The notes under the pieces are model-generated. The model saw only the letters and a list, made by a program, of their open reading frames with translations, searched no databases and was not told the DNA's origin. 13,051 nt of DNA from Oscillospiraceae bacterium (GTDB lineage Bacteria > Bacillota > Clostridia > Oscillospirales > Ruminococcaceae). The stretch covers positions 626 to 13,676 of the forward strand of contig JAHZBJ010000034.1 of NCBI GenBank assembly GCA_019423445.1. The letters are read 5' to 3'. The position numbers and the translations under genes are program-made. Below are positions 12,919 to 13,051 of this stretch, piece by piece. Numbering within the stretch: position 1 is the stretch's first letter; each line of letters begins with the position of its first letter.

Positions 12919-13051
12919 ATGGAAGAGAAGATACGTCCCGGTGTTTACCGGCACTTTAAAGGAAATCTTTATCGGGTGCTGGGGGTGGCCCGGCACTCCG
13001 AAACGGAGGAAGAGATGGTGGTCTACCAGGCTCTTTACGGGGAGAGAGGCC
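12919..13051 (+). CDS. DUF1653 domain-containing protein, 3'-truncated by the window end
   Basis: Start of a small conserved protein of unknown function; 44 codons are visible and the frame runs off the end. PGVYRHFKGNLYRVLGVARHS followed by E-T-E-E-E-M-V-V-Y-Q-A-L-Y-G-E-R-G is the diagnostic block of DUF1653, a single-domain family usually of about 70-100 residues. The pattern Y-R-H-(F/Y)-K-G-x-x-Y-x-V-L with A-R-H-S-E-T is close to invariant. AAGGAG stands 8 bases before the ATG, and the gene has its own promoter after the WYL terminator hairpin. No role can be inferred from the neighbours. Confidence 0.88.
   Translation, partial: MEEKIRPGVYRHFKGNLYRVLGVARHSETEEEMVVYQALYGERG

Noticed and set aside
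11704..12996. Minus-strand open frame of about 430 codons opposite the WYL gene
   Set aside because: Pro/Gly-rich shadow of the WYL frame; it also spans a terminator hairpin and the DUF1653 promoter.
1..13051. Mobile elements, CRISPR arrays, tRNA/rRNA genes, T-box or other known riboswitches
   Set aside because: By eye no transposase, integrase or Cas motif, no regular direct repeats, no tRNA-like cloverleaf and no recognisable riboswitch core; a covariance-model search would be needed to exclude small RNAs fully.

Overview
The window is a GC-rich (roughly 60% or more by eye) bacterial chromosome segment. It has Shine-Dalgarno sites of the AGGAGG type, vegetative TTGACA/TATAAT promoters and many short intergenic hairpin terminators. 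Protein content (COG2984/COG4120/COG1101-type ABC transporter, two-subunit iron-sulfur serine dehydratase, DUF1015, DUF1653, DUF2798, WYL regulator) fits a Clostridia-class Firmicute, most likely a high-GC gut Oscillospiraceae. That assignment is inference from gene content and codon use, not from a marker gene. No tRNA, rRNA, CRISPR array, insertion sequence, phage gene or T-box-like leader was seen, and no gene-free stretch exceeds 300 bases.

Layout. (1) 1-2729, plus strand: the 3' two thirds of an ABC substrate-binding protein, a GC-rich hairpin, a probable internal promoter, then the membrane permease (TTG start at 810) and its ATPase. (2) 2823-2859: a bidirectional terminator shared with the convergent MATE efflux gene (2858-4234, minus). 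(3) 4235-4448: a divergent promoter region; the plus-side promoter is near consensus. It drives (4) a three-gene plus-strand operon, DUF1015 - sdaAB - sdaAA (4449-7391), closed by a 19-bp-stem bidirectional terminator. (5) 7462-10337, minus strand: an AEC permease, a PfkB sugar kinase overlapping a 70-residue DUF4177 gene by ATGA, and a separately promoted DUF2798 membrane protein whose leader contains an intrinsic terminator. (6) 10338-10486: a divergent promoter region. (7) 10487-12777, plus strand: a pentapeptide-repeat protein, uridine kinase and a WYL-domain regulator. (8) After a hairpin and a new promoter, the start of a DUF1653 gene runs off the end.

How the genes work together. The ABC set is a self-contained importer of unknown substrate. 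The serine operon makes the [4Fe-4S] enzyme that turns L-serine into pyruvate and ammonia. DUF1015 is co-transcribed first, which argues for a serine- or phosphoserine-related role. AEC plus PfkB look like organic acid transport next to fructose phosphorylation, although co-regulation is uncertain. The pentapeptide protein, udk and the WYL gene are close enough to share a transcript.

Most of the window is ordinary housekeeping DNA and I do not see a clear new defence or mobile system. The points most worth a second look are: an apparent ACG start codon for sdaAB; a cysteine-rich C-terminal tail on SdaAA that could act as the fourth iron-sulfur ligand; a stacked cysteine ladder in the pentapeptide helix; an attenuator-like leader before DUF2798; a WYL gene without a well-placed start codon; and an about 74-residue membrane extension on the ABC permease.
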